Counted from the first letter of the stretch, positions 1 through 9,953 are shown. The stretch is 64,000 nucleotides of DNA from Synoicihabitans lomoniglobus (GCF_029023725.1 NZ_CP119075.1:4707501-4771500), one strand, 5' to 3'. The notes: a model not told the origin generated them from the sequence alone. A program made the numbers and translations.

Positions 1-67
1 CCATCGCGGCGCTCGCGGACACCAACAGCGCTGCGAACAGGGGGAGGAGGAATCGGGGTAGTTTCAT
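1..67 (-). CDS. N-terminus of an exported protein, cut by the window edge
   Basis: An ATG on the minus strand at 67 opens a frame that stays open to the edge. The 22 visible residues read M-K-L-P-R-F-L-L-P-L-F-A-A-L-L-V-S-A-S-A-A-M, a textbook Sec signal peptide: Lys/Arg start, hydrophobic core, Ala-x-Ala cleavage region. The start lies only 11 bases after the stop of the upstream esterase gene, so the two are probably co-transcribed and the product is likely another periplasmic or secreted enzyme. Its function cannot be told from this fragment. Confidence 0.6.
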   Translation of the reverse strand, partial: MKLPRFLLPLFAALLVSASAAM

Positions 68-78
68 ATACAAAAGGG

Positions 79-2400
79 TTAGGGAAGATGCGTCTTCATC
101 CACGCGATGACTGCCTCCTGGGCAACGGTCGGAAAGCGCGTGTAATCGTGGGGTTCGAGCAAAGTCAGGTCGGCCGCAGAACCCTGCTGCGCGAAGGTCG
201 GTCGGGCCCGCTCAACGGCGGCGCGCACGGCGGCGGGGTCGGTGCCTCGCCCCATCGTCGGCTGCACGACCAGCACGGGTCGCGGCGCTATCGTCGCCAG
301 CAATCCATCGTAATCGTAGGGAATGCGGGCCTCTTCACCGATGAAGAAACCCAGCTTCGGCAGCAAACTGCGTTGATGACTGAAGCGCGCGATTCCGCCC
401 GCGATGGAATCGACCGTGTCGGAGCGTAGCGGACTGAATCCGGCAATCGAAACCACGCCGCGCACGCGCTCGTCCAACGCCGCCGCATGCAGTCCGACCG
501 CGCCGCCGAGCGTGTAGCCCAGCGCGTAAATACGTTGCCCGTCGACCAGGTCCTGTCCGTCCAACGCGTCAATCGCCGCGCTCACATCATTGACCATCCG
601 GCCCAACCGCGACCACTCGGGGTAACGTTCGTAAAACGGCGCGGTTTCCGCCTGCCGAGAGCCGAAGCCCGACTGGTCAAATGCCAAGACCGCATAACCC
701 GCCTGCGCCAGCGCAAGGATCGGATGCAGGTCGCGCCGGTAAACCCACATGTAGCCCAGCGGATAGCTGTAACCATGCAGCCAGATGACGGTCGGCAGAC
801 GCTTCCCTTCCGGCCGATCCCGCGGAAAAAACAGATCACCGTGCAAGCCCCGCCCGAACGACACCCGGATCGAGTCGACAGTATCATTATCGGCGGCGAG
901 CCAGCCGAATTCCTGAATCCGCCCGCGACTCGCGACCCAGGCGGGCACATCCGGCGTGAGTTGGCCCGGTCCGCTGCCCTGTGCATACGTCGGGCCCGGC
1001 ACCGGCTTGGCGGGTCCACGCCGCCAAAACGGCACGGGGGTCGGTGGCTGCGGGGGCGTCGGCCCTAGCATGGCGCGCACCGCCGCCCGGGTGGACTCAA
1101 CCGAGAAATCGCCGGGGGCGTGAACGGGATAAGTCTTCGGATCAAACTCCGCCGCGTGTTGCGACCGCCAAACCTCCCAATCCCACGCAAACATGCGATC
1201 GTTCGACCACGCCGCCTTGTCGGCGGTGTGACCGAACTGCAGGTCGAGCCAATCGAGACATTTTTGCGGATCGATCGAGCCGTGAAACCCGGGGCCGCGC
1301 AACAGGCTGAGACGCTCCGGATGTCCGAGCAGCGCATACACACGTTGCGCCGAGGCAAAGGACTGTTCATTGGCCCAGACGTTGGACACCTCATCGTTGA
1401 GGCCGTATTGCATGAGGCACGCGCGCGGCGCGATCGCGGCGACGAGCAGATTGGCATCGACGGGCAACCGATCCTCGTGGCCGGCAAAAAACCGCATGCG
1501 CGGATGGAACCAATGTGGGAACATCATCGTGGTCGACTCGATGCTTTCGCCCATGCCGAACTCGCCCGCCAACCGCCACGGCAATACGCCGCCCACGCCC
1601 GTGCTGCCGGCCATGACGGCGGCGATGCGGGGCTCGATGGCCGCCGCGATAGTGGCCATCTTGCCATCGCGCGAATAGCCGTAGAGGCCGATGCGGTTGT
1701 GATCGATGTCCGCTCGCGTCTCGAGATAGTCGACCACCAGTTGCACGGCCCACGCGCGGCGCGGCAGCGCGGCGAAGTCATAATCTGGATACAGCTCCGG
1801 CAGGTCCGCCGTATCGTCCATGAAATCATTGCCCGCAAAACCGACGGCGGCGTAACCCCGCGGAATCAAATGCTCCGCCCAGCCATCGAGCGAGGTCGTG
1901 ATCACGGCCGGGTGCGGACCGGGACCGTCCGGCACGGTGACTTTGACGCGCAACGTCCCGCGATCCTCCGGACCGAACACCAGTTGCACGGTGCGCGCGT
2001 GGTAGCCGTCGCCCGCGGTCGACTCGACTGCCACCACTCGCGTCAGTGCCGGTTTGGGAGGAAAGCGGCCGAAAAAGTAATGTTCGTATTGGTCGAGAAT
2101 CTCGTCCCGGCGGGCGGACCAATCGGCCGATGTCGCGACTGGGCGCCCATCGAGAAAACGCAAGGGATCGGGCAAAAATTCACTGCGCGGCAACGTATCG
2201 AAATCCGGCGGCAACTCGCCCGTCTTTTCCTGCCACGCGTTCCACTCCGGCACGGTGGTGAGATTCTCGCGCATCCATCGGACCTGTGCCTGTTGCGCTG
2301 ATTCGGGAGTCGCATGCCCCCCGAGTGCACAGGCAAGCCCAAGACCGAATAGCGCCCAGGTTGGACGGCCACGAAATCGCTGACTAGGGGCTAGGCACAT
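79..2400 (-). CDS. Exported two-domain alpha/beta hydrolase (CE15-like plus second esterase domain)
   Basis: A 773-residue protein with an N-terminal signal sequence (hydrophobic stretch about residues 15-30 ending GGHA) followed by two alpha/beta-hydrolase domains. Domain 1 (about 70-400) has PDPLRF near its start and the nucleophile elbow GYSRDGK with Ser243, which fits the G-x-S-R-x-G-K signature of CE15 glucuronoyl esterases; GPGFHGS supplies a candidate catalytic His373. Domain 2 (about 470-773) has an oxyanion-type WLHGY and a nucleophile elbow that reads GYTLGG, placing Thr630 where Ser is expected; HDY near the end is a candidate His. The likely role is periplasmic removal of ester groups from plant or algal polysaccharide. 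It sits head-to-head with the GH106-CE15 gene and just ahead of another exported protein. The CE15 kinship of domain 1 is inferred from motif and neighbouring sequence; the exact substrate is unknown. Confidence 0.75.
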   Translation of the reverse strand: MCLAPSQRFRGRPTWALFGLGLACALGGHATPESAQQAQVRWMRENLTTVPEWNAWQEKTGELPPDFDTLPRSEFLPDPLRFLDGRPVATSADWSARRDEILDQYEHYFFGRFPPKPALTRVVAVESTAGDGYHARTVQLVFGPEDRGTLRVKVTVPDGPGPHPAVITTSLDGWAEHLIPRGYAAVGFAGNDFMDDTADLPELYPDYDFAALPRRAWAVQLVVDYLETRADIDHNRIGLYGYSRDGKMATIAAAIEPRIAAVMAGSTGVGGVLPWRLAGEFGMGESIESTTMMFPHWFHPRMRFFAGHEDRLPVDANLLVAAIAPRACLMQYGLNDEVSNVWANEQSFASAQRVYALLGHPERLSLLRGPGFHGSIDPQKCLDWLDLQFGHTADKAAWSNDRMFAWDWEVWRSQHAAEFDPKTYPVHAPGDFSVESTRAAVRAMLGPTPPQPPTPVPFWRRGPAKPVPGPTYAQGSGPGQLTPDVPAWVASRGRIQEFGWLAADNDTVDSIRVSFGRGLHGDLFFPRDRPEGKRLPTVIWLHGYSYPLGYMWVYRRDLHPILALAQAGYAVLAFDQSGFGSRQAETAPFYERYPEWSRLGRMVNDVSAAIDALDGQDLVDGQRIYALGYTLGGAVGLHAAALDERVRGVVSIAGFSPLRSDTVDSIAGGIARFSHQRSLLPKLGFFIGEEARIPYDYDGLLATIAPRPVLVVQPTMGRGTDPAAVRAAVERARPTFAQQGSAADLTLLEPHDYTRFPTVAQEAVIAWMKTHLP

Positions 2401-2464
2401 GCTCGCATGAGGGGTAAGGGATCATCTTCCTACTCGCCTCTCTCCAGAAACAACCCTGACAGAA

Positions 2465-2479
2465 CTCTGACCGTCAGAG
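2465..2479. promoter_or_regulatory. 15-bp palindrome in a divergent promoter region, possible operator
   Basis: Arms CTCTGAC and GTCAGAG around a single central C, lying between the divergent esterase gene (start 2400) and the GH106-CE15 gene (start about 2563). Its TGAC-n-GTCA core resembles the GGAC-n-GTCC palindrome that recurs elsewhere in the window. A second partial copy (TCTGACTGGAC) begins near 2498. The position suits control of both genes, but binding is inferred. Confidence 0.4.
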
Positions 2480-2562
2480 CACGATCTTTGGCTTAAATCT
2501 GACTGGACGGCGGCAAACGCATCGCTCCCGTCACCACGGTGCGTTGGCTGACCGTCTTCCCC

Positions 2563-5500
2563 ATGATGAATACCCCCACTCGTCACGCGCTGACGCTTAC
2601 TCTGGCGGCCTTGAGCACCTTAAGCGTCGGTCTCGTTCCGCTGCCCGCCCAACCCGATCCGATCGTGCAACTCGAGCGCACATTCCCGCGCCCGCCCGAC
2701 ACCGCCCGCCCCCGCACGTGGTGGCACTGGACCGGCAGCAATGTCAGCCTCGACGGCATCACCAAGGATCTGGAGTGGATGCAGCGCGCCGGGATCGATG
2801 GTTTCCAACTTGCCGACGTTTCCTTCGGACGCGGTCAATCGCTTGAAACCAAAACGCCGTTCGGCAGCGCCGCCTGGTTCGAGGCCGTGCGCCACGCCGC
2901 AACGGAAGCGGAGCGGCTTGGTTTGGAGATGACCATCTTCAGCTCGCCCGGCTGGAGCATTACCGGCGGCCCCGGCGTGAAACCCGCGCAGGCCATGAAA
3001 AAACTGGTCTGGAGCGAGACCGTGATCGACGGCCCGGACACGTCCCGCGTAGTGCTCCCTTCCCCACCGACCAACAATGGTTCGATCCGCAACCTTGGCG
3101 GTGGGCTGCCGCGGCCGGGCACCACACCCGATCTCACGTTTTACGCCGACGCCGCCGTCATTGCCTATCGCACTCCGGCGGCTGAAGCCGACACGGCGAA
3201 GTTGATGCCCTCCACCGTCACCGTGAATGGCACCCCGATCGACGCGGCCGCCTTGCTGGACGACGATCTCAACTCCGCCCTGACCTTGCCCGCGCCCGAG
3301 GACGGCTCCCCCGCGACGCTGGACTACGGGTTCGCTCAACCCCACACCCTGCGTGCGCTCACTCTGGCGGGTCGCGGGGGTATTCCCGTGGGCCGCGTGT
3401 TGGCCAGCGCCGACGGTGAAACGTTTGAGCCCATCGTCGCCCTGCCCGGCACCCAGCTTTATCGGCAAGGCAGCGTGCGCACGTTCGCGTTTCCCGCCGT
3501 CGTCGCCACGGCGTTACGCATCGAGCTGACCGGCGCCCCGATTCGCCCGGCGCAAACCATGAGCGAAGTCGCTCCGTCTCCAGCTGATGAATACGTGCTC
3601 ACCGAGGCCATCCCGCACACCGGCGCCCGCATCCATCGCGGGGAGGAAAAGGCCGGCTTCAGTTTCCTTTTTCAATACGACACCGTGCCCACGCCCGCCG
3701 GGCCGGAAACCACCGTCGTCGATCCGGCCGAGGTCATCGATCTCACCGCCCACATGGCCCCGGACGGCACGCTGGACTGGGCGGCCCCGGCAGGCCGCTG
3801 GACGGTTCTGCGGCTGGGCTACTCGCTCACCGGTGCGAAGAACCGTCCCGCCGTGCCGAGCGGCCAGGGTTTCGAAGCCGACAAGCTCAGCGCCGAGCAC
3901 ATGGAGGCCTACTATCACAGCTACTTCGATCCGCTGCGCGAGGCGCTGGGACCGCTCTACGGCTCCGCCCTCAGTCACGTGCTGATCGATAGTTGGGAGG
4001 CCGGGTATCAGAATTGGACCGACAACCTGCCCGCCGATTTCGCCGCGCGGCGCGGTTACGATCCCACGCCTTGGTTACCCACCTTGCTCGGCCGCGTCGT
4101 GGGCGACGCCGAGACCAGCGATCGTTTTCTGTGGGACTTTCGCCGCACGCTCGCCGACCTCTGGGCCGAAAACCACTACGGCGCGCTGACCGATCTGCTC
4201 CATGAGGACGGCCTCCAAGTTTACAGCGAAGCGGCCGGGGTCTCGCTCGAAATCCCCGAGGACACGTTGCTCAACAAGAGCAAGGTCGACATCCCCATGG
4301 GCGAGTTCTGGGTGCGCGATCTGCACCCGCGACTCATGTATCTGCAGGACGTGCGCGGCGCGGCGTCGGCCGCCCACATCTACGGCAAACCCATCGTCGC
4401 CGCCGAGGCCTTCACCGGCGGTGGCTTTGAATCGCCCTATAAACTGAAGCAGGTCGCCGACTACTGGTTCGCCCAAGGTATCAACCGCCTCGTGCTGCAC
4501 ACCTCGGCTCACCAACCGCTCGATACCAAACCCGGCAACACGATGGTCGGCACGCACTTTCACCGCAACATCACCTGGGCGGAACAAGCGCGGCCGCTGA
4601 TGGATTATTTCGCGCGCACGTCGCACGTGTTGCAGGCAGGAAAGCCGGTCGCCGACATCGCCTACCTCCTCGCCGAAGGCGCGCCGTCAACCCCGACGAT
4701 CTGGGGAGCCGGCACGCAACCCGCCGCTCCGGCGGGCTACGACTACGACTTCATCAACGCCGACGTCCTGCTACACCGGCTCACCGTCGACGACGCCGGG
4801 CGACTGACCGTGCCCGACGGGCCGTCGTGGAGCGTGCTCGTGCTGCCCGAAACCGACCGTATGCGCCCCGAACTCGCCCGCAAAATCGGTGAACTCGTGA
4901 CCGCCGGTGCGACCGTGGTCGGACCCAAACCGCGCCTGTCGCCGAGCTTGCAGGGTTACCCGGAGGCCGACCGCGAACTGCGCGTGCACGCCGACGATAT
5001 TTGGGGCGATCTCGACGGAGCCAGCCGCACGATCCGGCACGTTGGCCAAGGCCGGGTCGTCTGGGGGCGCACCCTGGCCGAAACCTTGGCGACCCTGCCG
5101 CTCGCACCCGATTTCGAATACGCGGGCGGGCTCGATGCCGACGTCGCATGGATGCATCGCACCGTCGGCGAGTCCGAGGTTTACTACGTCGCCAACACCA
5201 CCGATACGGCCCACGCGTTGGAGACACGGTTTCGGGTCGCGCACCGCGATGTCGAAATCTGGCACGCCGACACCGGCCGGATCGAGCTGGCCGATTTTCG
5301 CACCGACGGAGACCGCACCGTCGTGCCGTTGGAGCTTGCGCCGCACGAAGCCGTATTCGTCGTCTTCCGGCGCGAGGCTCCGGACTCCTCCCGCACCACC
5401 ACCGCCACTGCCGCCGATCAATCGATCGCCTCGCTCTCCGGGCCGTGGGAGGTCGCCTTCCCGTCCGACCTCGGCGCTCCGGAACACGCGACTTTTGCCG

Positions 5501-7161
5501 AGCTCATGTCGTGGACTGATCGTCCTGAAGACGGCATCAAGTTCTTCTCCGGCACGGCCACCTATACCAAGACGTTCTCGGCTCCCGCCGGGTGGTTCCC
5601 GGCGGATCGCGCCGTCATCCTGGATCTCGGTCACGTCGGCGATCTCGCCGCAGTTGCCGTCAACGGCCAGTCGCTCGGACTCGCGTGGAAAGCCCCGTTT
5701 GAAATCGACGTCACGGGCGCGCTCCGACCCGGCGAGAATACGATCGAAATCAAAGTCACCAACCAGTGGTCGAACCGGCTCATCGGCGATCGCGATTTAC
5801 CCGACGACGAAAAAGTGCTCGGCGATTCCGGCGTTTCTCCCGGCGGCATCGGCACCGGGCAACTCACCGAGCCCTTCGAAGCCGGCCTCATGGGTCCGGT
5901 GCGACTGAAGTCCCGTCCGGTCAACCGCGTGGCCGACACGCCCGATGGCAGCGTCGCCGACATTCCCGTCAACTACACCGCCACCCGCATCGCTGACTAC
6001 GACCTGCCCGACCCGCTCCGCTTCAACGATGGGCGCATCGTGAAGACCGCTCAGCAATGGCGGGAGCAACGCCGGCCCGAGATCGTGCGATTGTTTGAAG
6101 ACCACCAGTTCGGCCGCACTCCACCACCGCCGGCTGAGCTCACCTACGACGTGTTCGAGGCGGGCACGTCCGCCTTCGACGGCCAAGCGATTCGCCGACA
6201 GGTCACGATTTGGTTCACCCCCGATCGCACCGGGCCGAAGATGGAGCTCCTGACCTACGTGCCGGCCGATGCCGACGGCCCGGTGCCGTTGCTACTCCAG
6301 GCGAGTTTCACCGCCAACAATCTCGCCGTCGGCGATCCCGGCGTGAAGGTCGGCGAGCGCTGGGATGCACGTGAACAACGTCGCGTGCCCGCCACTGGCA
6401 ATCGCCGTTTTGGGCAACTCGACGTGCCGCGCCTGATGGCCGCCGGACTCGGCGTCGCCACGGTCAACTACACCGATATCGACCCCGATGCCCTCGGGGC
6501 CATCGCCGCCGGCGTGCGCGCGCCTTTTCTCGCGCCCGGACAGAACCAGCCCGCGCCCGACGAGTGGGGCACGATCTCCGCATGGGCCTGGGGACTCAGT
6601 CATACGCTCGATTATTTTGCCACCGACCCCGCGATCGACGCGGACCGCGTCGCCTTGTTCGGCGTGTCCCGTCTCGGCAAAACCGTGCTTTGGACGGCGG
6701 CGCACGATCCGCGCTTTGCCGCCGTGATCGCCAGTGTGTCCGGCGAAGGCGGGGCCGCGCTGAGTCGCCGCAACTACGGCGAAACCGTCGCACATCTGGT
6801 CGCGCCGACCCGCTATCCCTATCAATTCGCCGCCAACTACGCGAACGCGGCGGCCGACCCGAACACTTCGCCGGTCGACGGCCACCTGCTGGTCTCGCTC
6901 ATCGCGCCCCGACCCCTGTTGCTGCAAACCGGCGACACCGACCGCTGGTCCGACCCCGAAGGCGAATGGTTGTCATTGCTCGCGGCGCGACCGGTCTACG
7001 AATTACTCGGCCAATCCGGTCCAGCAACTGATGCGTTTCCCACCACCGGTATCCTCGTTGGCGATACGCTCGCCTACACCATGCACACCGGCGGCCACGG
7101 CACCGTGCCCGGAGACTGGGACCGCTTCATCCCGTTTCTCGTCCGGCACCTGCAGCCGTAG
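2563..7161 (+). CDS. GH106 alpha-L-rhamnosidase fused to a CE15-type esterase
   Basis: An exported protein of about 1532 residues. The chosen start is ATG at 2563 (MMNTPTRH, then a hydrophobic signal ending LPAQ); an in-frame GTG at 2539 is possible. Residues about 30-1130 form a GH106 rhamnosidase: R-T-W-W-H-W near the start, the central IDSWEAGYQNW motif, and a C-terminal galactose-binding-like sandwich (VNGQSLGLAWKAPF). Residues about 1135-1532 form an esterase domain with PDPLRFNDGR, the elbow GVSRLGK (Ser1369), SGEGGAAL and a terminal MHTGGHG, the order seen in bacterial CE15 glucuronoyl esterases. GH106 enzymes remove alpha-L-rhamnose from rhamnogalacturonans; CE15 enzymes cleave esters of uronic acids. 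One polypeptide could therefore strip rhamnose and an ester-linked uronate neighbour. No frameshift separates the halves. Both family calls are strong; true bifunctionality is inferred. Confidence 0.85.
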   Translation: MMNTPTRHALTLTLAALSTLSVGLVPLPAQPDPIVQLERTFPRPPDTARPRTWWHWTGSNVSLDGITKDLEWMQRAGIDGFQLADVSFGRGQSLETKTPFGSAAWFEAVRHAATEAERLGLEMTIFSSPGWSITGGPGVKPAQAMKKLVWSETVIDGPDTSRVVLPSPPTNNGSIRNLGGGLPRPGTTPDLTFYADAAVIAYRTPAAEADTAKLMPSTVTVNGTPIDAAALLDDDLNSALTLPAPEDGSPATLDYGFAQPHTLRALTLAGRGGIPVGRVLASADGETFEPIVALPGTQLYRQGSVRTFAFPAVVATALRIELTGAPIRPAQTMSEVAPSPADEYVLTEAIPHTGARIHRGEEKAGFSFLFQYDTVPTPAGPETTVVDPAEVIDLTAHMAPDGTLDWAAPAGRWTVLRLGYSLTGAKNRPAVPSGQGFEADKLSAEHMEAYYHSYFDPLREALGPLYGSALSHVLIDSWEAGYQNWTDNLPADFAARRGYDPTPWLPTLLGRVVGDAETSDRFLWDFRRTLADLWAENHYGALTDLLHEDGLQVYSEAAGVSLEIPEDTLLNKSKVDIPMGEFWVRDLHPRLMYLQDVRGAASAAHIYGKPIVAAEAFTGGGFESPYKLKQVADYWFAQGINRLVLHTSAHQPLDTKPGNTMVGTHFHRNITWAEQARPLMDYFARTSHVLQAGKPVADIAYLLAEGAPSTPTIWGAGTQPAAPAGYDYDFINADVLLHRLTVDDAGRLTVPDGPSWSVLVLPETDRMRPELARKIGELVTAGATVVGPKPRLSPSLQGYPEADRELRVHADDIWGDLDGASRTIRHVGQGRVVWGRTLAETLATLPLAPDFEYAGGLDADVAWMHRTVGESEVYYVANTTDTAHALETRFRVAHRDVEIWHADTGRIELADFRTDGDRTVVPLELAPHEAVFVVFRREAPDSSRTTTATAADQSIASLSGPWEVAFPSDLGAPEHATFAELMSWTDRPEDGIKFFSGTATYTKTFSAPAGWFPADRAVILDLGHVGDLAAVAVNGQSLGLAWKAPFEIDVTGALRPGENTIEIKVTNQWSNRLIGDRDLPDDEKVLGDSGVSPGGIGTGQLTEPFEAGLMGPVRLKSRPVNRVADTPDGSVADIPVNYTATRIADYDLPDPLRFNDGRIVKTAQQWREQRRPEIVRLFEDHQFGRTPPPPAELTYDVFEAGTSAFDGQAIRRQVTIWFTPDRTGPKMELLTYVPADADGPVPLLLQASFTANNLAVGDPGVKVGERWDAREQRRVPATGNRRFGQLDVPRLMAAGLGVATVNYTDIDPDALGAIAAGVRAPFLAPGQNQPAPDEWGTISAWAWGLSHTLDYFATDPAIDADRVALFGVSRLGKTVLWTAAHDPRFAAVIASVSGEGGAALSRRNYGETVAHLVAPTRYPYQFAANYANAAADPNTSPVDGHLLVSLIAPRPLLLQTGDTDRWSDPEGEWLSLLAARPVYELLGQSGPATDAFPTTGILVGDTLAYTMHTGGHGTVPGDWDRFIPFLVRHLQP

Positions 7162-7163
7162 CC

Positions 7164-7248
7164 GAGGGACGACTTCCACGTCGTCCGCCACTGCCCCTCA
7201 ACACGCCAACCGAAAAGGCAAAGCGGACCGGGTGGAACCGGCCCCTCC
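7164..7248. repeat. Dispersed intergenic palindromic repeat (family B, copy 1)
   Basis: Two small inverted elements: GGACGACTTCCACGTCGTCC (7167-7186), and a second starting GCGGACCGGGTGGAACCGG (7223 on). Both recur at 62368-62452, and the second also at 61724-61750. It lies between the converging GH106-CE15 and propeller-cytochrome genes and fills the intergenic space, like a REP element or bidirectional terminator. Confidence 0.7.
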
Positions 7249-7271
7249 CCAAGCAATGTGCCCACGACCGC

Positions 7272-9953
7272 CTATTCCGGCGCGTCCTCGGGCACACTGG
7301 CCAACGATTTGATGAACAGCACCAACGAGGCCAGATCGTCGCGATTCAAGATGCCTTGAAACGACGGCATGCTGGCGTCGTCGCCGCCAAAACCTGCCAC
7401 CACCTGAAACTCCGGGCGCAGGATCGATCGACGCAGGTAGGCATCATCCGCACTCACGGTTTCTCCATTGGTCAACTCGCGGTCCTTCCAATACAGACCG
7501 GCAAACGAGGGTCCGATCTTACCTTCCATGGAGCCGTCGATCGAATGGCAACCGATGCACGCATATTGCTCGTAGAGCTGCTGGCCCCGCTCCGCCGAGA
7601 TTGCCGTCTCTTCCCGCCGCACGGTGCGAGGTGCCCGCTCGTGCGCGAATACCGTGGTCATGTCTGTGACCTCAAATCCTTCGTCCGACGGATCAAATTT
7701 CTCCAGCTCATGGAAGGTGAAATAGGCCGAGGTCCAATCGCCAAACAGGTTGTAGTCCAACGCAAATTGCATCGTCGGTCGCAAGTCCTTGATCGCCAGA
7801 AACACCCGCCGCCGATCCGGCGAAACGAGCACGCGATGGACGTCCCAAGGGTCTTCGCCGAATGACCCATCGGCCCGGTATTGCGCCGAACCATACGCAG
7901 GCGTGCGTCGATATTCCCAACTGCGGGCCTCGTAACTACCGGGATCGCCAGCGAGGGTGGGATCGAGCGGAGACGGAAACTCCAACAGCACGCCCTCGCG
8001 AAAGCCGCGCGCTCGCACAGGCAAGGCATCGACCCCCGCCACCACACTCAGGCGCGACAAGCCTTCATGGCGTTTGGCGTTGGATCCCCAAATTTGGAAT
8101 CCCACCATGTAGAAACGTCCGTCGACCGGATTGATGGCGGCGCCCAACAGCGGCACCTCCACGTCCACCGGCACCGGCATCACCGCCGCCTGCTCCCGCC
8201 AATGCTCCGGATCGAGCATCACTTTGAGCAATCGCGGGCCCTGATAATCGAGCCACAACATCGAACCTTGCAACGAGCCCAGTCGCTCGTCCCGGGCCCA
8301 CACTTGTTTGATGCCCGATTGGGAAACCCGATGCGGGATCCACAACGCCGGGGCCGACGTCGCCGGTGGCTCCTCCGGCACGCTCTGGCCGAACCCGTAA
8401 AACCCACCCGGCTCCAGCACCAAAAGCGGCGTCGAGGGCACCCAGTTCCCCTGCTGGTCGCTGGCCGTGATCAATCCCGTCAGCGGGTCCTGCGCCACGT
8501 AGCCGTTGCGGATGCCGCTCGCGTAAACCTCCGCCTCCCGGCCGTCCGCCGACACCCGCAAAACGCGCCCACTGTGCGGCGACAGATTTTCGATCTGCTG
8601 CCCACCTTTGCAGATGAGAAAACTCCCATCGGGCAACGCCGTGAGCGTCATCGGCATGTCCCGGGACTCCGCACTCTGGACGAACCGATTGCTGAACAGC
8701 GCGTAATAATCGGTCTCTCCGTCGCCGTCGTTGTCCACCAATCGTGTAATCCCCAACCGACTGAAAACGAAGATCTCGCCGTCGCGTTCCGCGAGACTCT
8801 GCGGTTCATTAAAACCCGCCGCAATCCGACGCCAAGTCGACGTCGCCGTGTGCAACCCTTCCACGCGGTAAACATCGCCGTCAAACGTCAGCACCGTGGC
8901 ACTGCCATCCGCCCGAAACACGAGATCCACCGGCCGGATGCGACGCGCCCACGGATTCGGATAAGCCAGCGCCAGATTCTCCACTCGATAGGCCCCATCG
9001 CCCCGCGGATCCTCAAAGGTCATCTCCACTCGCTCCGGCCAGCGCGGCCCCGTTCGCGGCGACGCCGTGGTCCAGGCTGGCGGGGTTGCCTCCGCCACGA
9101 CGATCCGTTGCAAGGTATCGTCGGCATTCAGTTCATAACGAATTACCATCTCGTGCGGGCGGTCGTTCGAAGGAAGTTCCGCCACGAGATGATTTCCCGC
9201 TCGCCATGCGACGCCTGCGCTCGCGGCCCGGACCCGCTGCGCCGCCTCGTCATCCGCCCCAAAATCGACCAGCGACAACACGCGCGGCGCGCCCGCTCCG
9301 GTGAGCTTGATCCAGCGTTCCACCGCGATGCCCTTCGGCGTGGTTCGCGCCCGATAACGCTCCTCCACCTGCGCGCCGCTCACCTCGTAGTGCAGGCTCA
9401 CACCGTCGCCCCGATCCGCCACGCCGCGCCATTGTCCAACCTCGCGCGGCAAGGGTCCGCGTCCCAACTCGTTCTCCGCCAACCAACGAGGTCGCGGGTC
9501 GCTCCATGCCTCGGCCCCGCGCGTGTGCCAGCCCGGGTGCAGTCCGGTGGACGCGACCAACGGACCGCCCGGCTCCGGCAGGTCGCTTTGCCCCGGAGGA
9601 GCCTTGCCAAAGGTCGTGGCATAGGAACGCGTGGCGAGCCCCCTCGGCGTCAATCGGCGCCCCCGCCAGATCGCCGCCAGACGCAGCAACTCCGTATCAA
9701 ATCCCACGGCCACATTCTCACCGAGCGTCAACGCGACCACCCGCGGCGCGAGGTTGCCCGCCGCCACCGGCGATGCACTTTCCCGCAAATCGAGCGTTGT
9801 CTCAAACAGCGGCGTCGTCGCGTCGCGGTAATCCGAATACATCGGCCGCTCGCCGCGCGCGGCGCCCCGCCCCTGCCCCAGGACCGGAGACAGGACGCCG
9901 AGCGGCCACGCGACGGAAAGGATCAACAGTCCGCGTCCGATCATGTGGTGCAC
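7272..9953 (-). CDS. Exported beta-propeller protein with C-terminal cytochrome c domain
   Basis: An 893-residue protein with a signal peptide (RGLLILSVAWPLGVLSPVLG; M4 is an equally good start). Residues about 35-330 resemble the DUF6797-type N-terminal region seen in related proteins. Residues about 330-640 carry propeller-like repeats typical of the PVC 'membrane-bound dehydrogenase' group (for example DLVFRADGSATVLTFDGDVYRV and RLVDNDGDGETDYY in two stretches). The C-terminal 100 residues are a class I cytochrome c with CIGCH at 799-803 and a later MPSF that could give the axial Met. The likely role is electron transfer coupled to periplasmic oxidation of a sugar or polysaccharide fragment; no substrate is known. 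The gene follows the PL26-like lyase by 30 bases and is probably in the same transcript. Confidence 0.75.
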   Translation of the reverse strand: MHHMIGRGLLILSVAWPLGVLSPVLGQGRGAARGERPMYSDYRDATTPLFETTLDLRESASPVAAGNLAPRVVALTLGENVAVGFDTELLRLAAIWRGRRLTPRGLATRSYATTFGKAPPGQSDLPEPGGPLVASTGLHPGWHTRGAEAWSDPRPRWLAENELGRGPLPREVGQWRGVADRGDGVSLHYEVSGAQVEERYRARTTPKGIAVERWIKLTGAGAPRVLSLVDFGADDEAAQRVRAASAGVAWRAGNHLVAELPSNDRPHEMVIRYELNADDTLQRIVVAEATPPAWTTASPRTGPRWPERVEMTFEDPRGDGAYRVENLALAYPNPWARRIRPVDLVFRADGSATVLTFDGDVYRVEGLHTATSTWRRIAAGFNEPQSLAERDGEIFVFSRLGITRLVDNDGDGETDYYALFSNRFVQSAESRDMPMTLTALPDGSFLICKGGQQIENLSPHSGRVLRVSADGREAEVYASGIRNGYVAQDPLTGLITASDQQGNWVPSTPLLVLEPGGFYGFGQSVPEEPPATSAPALWIPHRVSQSGIKQVWARDERLGSLQGSMLWLDYQGPRLLKVMLDPEHWREQAAVMPVPVDVEVPLLGAAINPVDGRFYMVGFQIWGSNAKRHEGLSRLSVVAGVDALPVRARGFREGVLLEFPSPLDPTLAGDPGSYEARSWEYRRTPAYGSAQYRADGSFGEDPWDVHRVLVSPDRRRVFLAIKDLRPTMQFALDYNLFGDWTSAYFTFHELEKFDPSDEGFEVTDMTTVFAHERAPRTVRREETAISAERGQQLYEQYACIGCHSIDGSMEGKIGPSFAGLYWKDRELTNGETVSADDAYLRRSILRPEFQVVAGFGGDDASMPSFQGILNRDDLASLVLFIKSLASVPEDAPE

